Source: Candidatus Dormiibacterota bacterium
GTDB lineage: Bacteria > Chloroflexota > Dormibacteria > UBA8260
DNA: 6,382 nucleotides
Assembly: GCA_955652545.1 (NCBI GenBank)
Contig: CATPCA010000270.1
Span: 1-6,382, forward strand
Reading direction: 5' to 3'
The first letter of the stretch is position 1. Each line of letters opens with the position of its first letter. Below, one piece after another: positions 5,288-6,382 of this stretch. The notes beneath the pieces are model-generated. The model was given only the letters and a program-made list of their open reading frames with translations. It searched no databases and was not told the origin of the DNA. The position numbers and the translations under genes were made by a program.

Positions 5288-6382
5288 GTGCCCGACGAGC
5301 CAGCCTCCTCCGATCGTCCGCCGACACCGGGCTGGGCTGTCCGCGAGCGCCCTGACCGCGTCCGGGAGTCATGGGATGTCCCGGTCGCGCCGCCACCACC
5401 ACCGCCACAGCAACCAGCAGGGCGCGCCGCCGGTCCCCGGCAGCAGGTGGGCCATCAGCCGCCGCCGCCACCAGCGGGGGGCGGTCCCCCACCGCCGCCC
5501 GGCGTCGCCCTCGGAGCCGCGGAGCCCGCTCGCCATGGTGCCGCTGCACAGGGGTTTCCCACCACCAGGCAGCTGATCGCCACCGGCGTTGCCGCCGCCG
5601 TGATCGTCGCGGGGGTGGGCACGTACCTGCTGCGCACCGGTGCGTCGTCCGCGGGCCCGCCGCCGGCGTCGCGGTCAGGACCGGTGGTCGCGGTGGTGCA
5701 CAACGGGGCCGCGATCCTGGTTCCCGAGTCACTCACCGGGGGCGCGCCGGGACGGCCGATCTCTGTCCCCGGTTCGCCGAGCAACATCGTCACCACCCCC
5801 GACGGCACCCGCGCGTTCCTGCTCAACAGCAGCGACGCCCAGGTCATCCCGGTCGACCTCGCCCACGCCAAGGTGGGAACGCCATTCGCGGCGGGCAAGC
5901 TGCCGACGACCGAGGCGCTCTCCGCGGACGGCAACTCGCTGTACGTCGTCGACAACCTCAGCCACGCGCTGATCACCTTCAACACGGTGTCAGGCATCGC
6001 CCGCCCGGCGCAGCAGCTCCCGCAGGGAGTGGACTCGTTCACGCCCGCGCCGGCCGCCTCATCGGGGGTGGTGAGCTTCTTCACCGCCGAGGCGAACCCA
6101 GGGATCATCGCCTTCGACAGCCCGACGGCAGGGCTCGGCTCCACCATCGGGGTCGGCCTGAACACCCCGGTGGACGTGCGCTACAGCCCCGACGGCCGCA
6201 CCGTCTGGGTCACCGAGCCGGGCACCGGCTCCGCGCCCGGTCTGGTGTTCCCCGTGGACGTCCGCTCTCAGACTGTCGGTCACCCCATCACCGTCGGCCA
6301 CGGGCCGGCCGGCACGGCGATGAGCCCTGACGGCCACCTCCTCGTCGTCACCAACAGCATCGACCGCAGCGTGACGCTGGTC
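5288..6382 (+). CDS. Proline-rich, single-pass membrane beta-propeller protein (YVTN/lactonase-like), partial
   Basis: A frame opening with GTG at 5288 stays open to the right edge (365 codons, no stop). A TAG ten bases upstream bounds it, and AGGG seven bases before supports the start. Residues 1-94 are hydrophilic with proline runs: six Pro at 35-40, five at 58-62 and five at 67-71. One hydrophobic helix follows at about 96-115, then an Ala/Pro/Ser linker. From about 132 the sequence looks like beta-propeller blades with recurrent PDG or ADG turns: PDG at 171-173, SADG at 212-215, SPDG at 300-303 and SPDG at 346-349. Each turn is followed by a hydrophobic strand such as SLYVVDN or LLVVTNS. 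This resembles YVTN or lactonase-type propellers. Likely topology is a cytoplasmic proline-rich N-terminus with the propeller outside. No Cys and no CxxCH occur through residue 365, so no bound heme c. The substrate or partner is unknown; proximity to the oxidase does not prove a shared function, and the preceding gap suggests a possible separate transcript. Confidence 0.82.
   Translation, partial: MPDEPASSDRPPTPGWAVRERPDRVRESWDVPVAPPPPPPQQPAGRAAGPRQQVGHQPPPPPAGGGPPPPPGVALGAAEPARHGAAAQGFPTTRQLIATGVAAAVIVAGVGTYLLRTGASSAGPPPASRSGPVVAVVHNGAAILVPESLTGGAPGRPISVPGSPSNIVTTPDGTRAFLLNSSDAQVIPVDLAHAKVGTPFAAGKLPTTEALSADGNSLYVVDNLSHALITFNTVSGIARPAQQLPQGVDSFTPAPAASSGVVSFFTAEANPGIIAFDSPTAGLGSTIGVGLNTPVDVRYSPDGRTVWVTEPGTGSAPGLVFPVDVRSQTVGHPITVGHGPAGTAMSPDGHLLVVTNSIDRSVTLV

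Noticed and set aside
5390..5510. CCACCACC/CCGCCG-rich tract as a possible DNA repeat or structural element
   Set aside because: It is explained by proline codons in the cytoplasmic arm of the propeller protein; the units are irregular.
5371..6330. ATG-started plus-strand frame over the propeller gene
   Set aside because: It translates to Arg/Pro/His-rich low-complexity sequence. The GTG 5288 frame gives a coherent architecture of proline arm, helix and propeller turns with a ribosome binding site.

Overview
The window is a GC-rich, tightly packed, plus-strand gene cluster for an aerobic terminal oxidase of the heme-copper superfamily. Codons end mostly in G or C, genes overlap by ATGA, and the cluster carries both a CtaG of the Caa3_CtaG type and a CtaB. 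It ends with a gene for a proline-rich, single-pass, beta-propeller protein. This combination fits a high-GC actinomycete or a related high-GC terrestrial lineage (Chloroflexota or Dormibacterota are alternatives). The taxon cannot be fixed from this window.

Layout: 1-48 is the tail of an unidentified upstream gene. 45-896 is oxidase subunit II (CuA site intact). 896-937 is a possible 13-codon bridging ORF. 934-2850 is subunit I (638 residues, all redox-site ligands present). 2847-3446 is a short five-helix subunit III. 3443-4267 is the assembly factor CtaG. 4264-5196 is heme O synthase CtaB. After a 91-base gap with a weak hairpin, a GTG-started ORF opens at 5288 and runs off the right edge. 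It has a proline-rich cytoplasmic segment, one membrane helix and YVTN/lactonase-like beta-propeller repeats. Nothing convincing was seen on the minus strand.

The genes form one functional unit: CtaB farnesylates protoheme for the oxidase, CtaG helps mature the copper-containing enzyme, and subunits II, I and III form the core complex that passes electrons from a c-type cytochrome or small copper protein to O2. No heme A synthase, subunit IV or cytochrome c lies in the window, so the heme type (o or a) and the electron donor are not shown.

The main discovery is in the oxidase. Its redox chemistry is fully conserved: CuA ligands, heme ligands, CuB histidines, the HPEVY motif with its tyrosine, and the propionate arginines. 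The residues that define the two classical proton routes of A-type oxidases are not. The D-channel entry Asp is Gly192, the neighbouring Asn is Glu199, the K-channel Lys is Ile415, the K-channel Ser is Leu352, the subunit II entry Glu is Ala93, the Mg-site Asp is Ala465, and the conserved subunit III Glu is Asn33. New acidic residues appear at Glu199, Glu406 and Glu481. Subunit I also has two extra N-terminal membrane helices and a helix II one residue shorter than normal. Together these suggest a divergent A-type oxidase with rewired, or absent, proton pumping routes. The alignments were made by eye against remembered bovine and Rhodobacter sphaeroides sequences.
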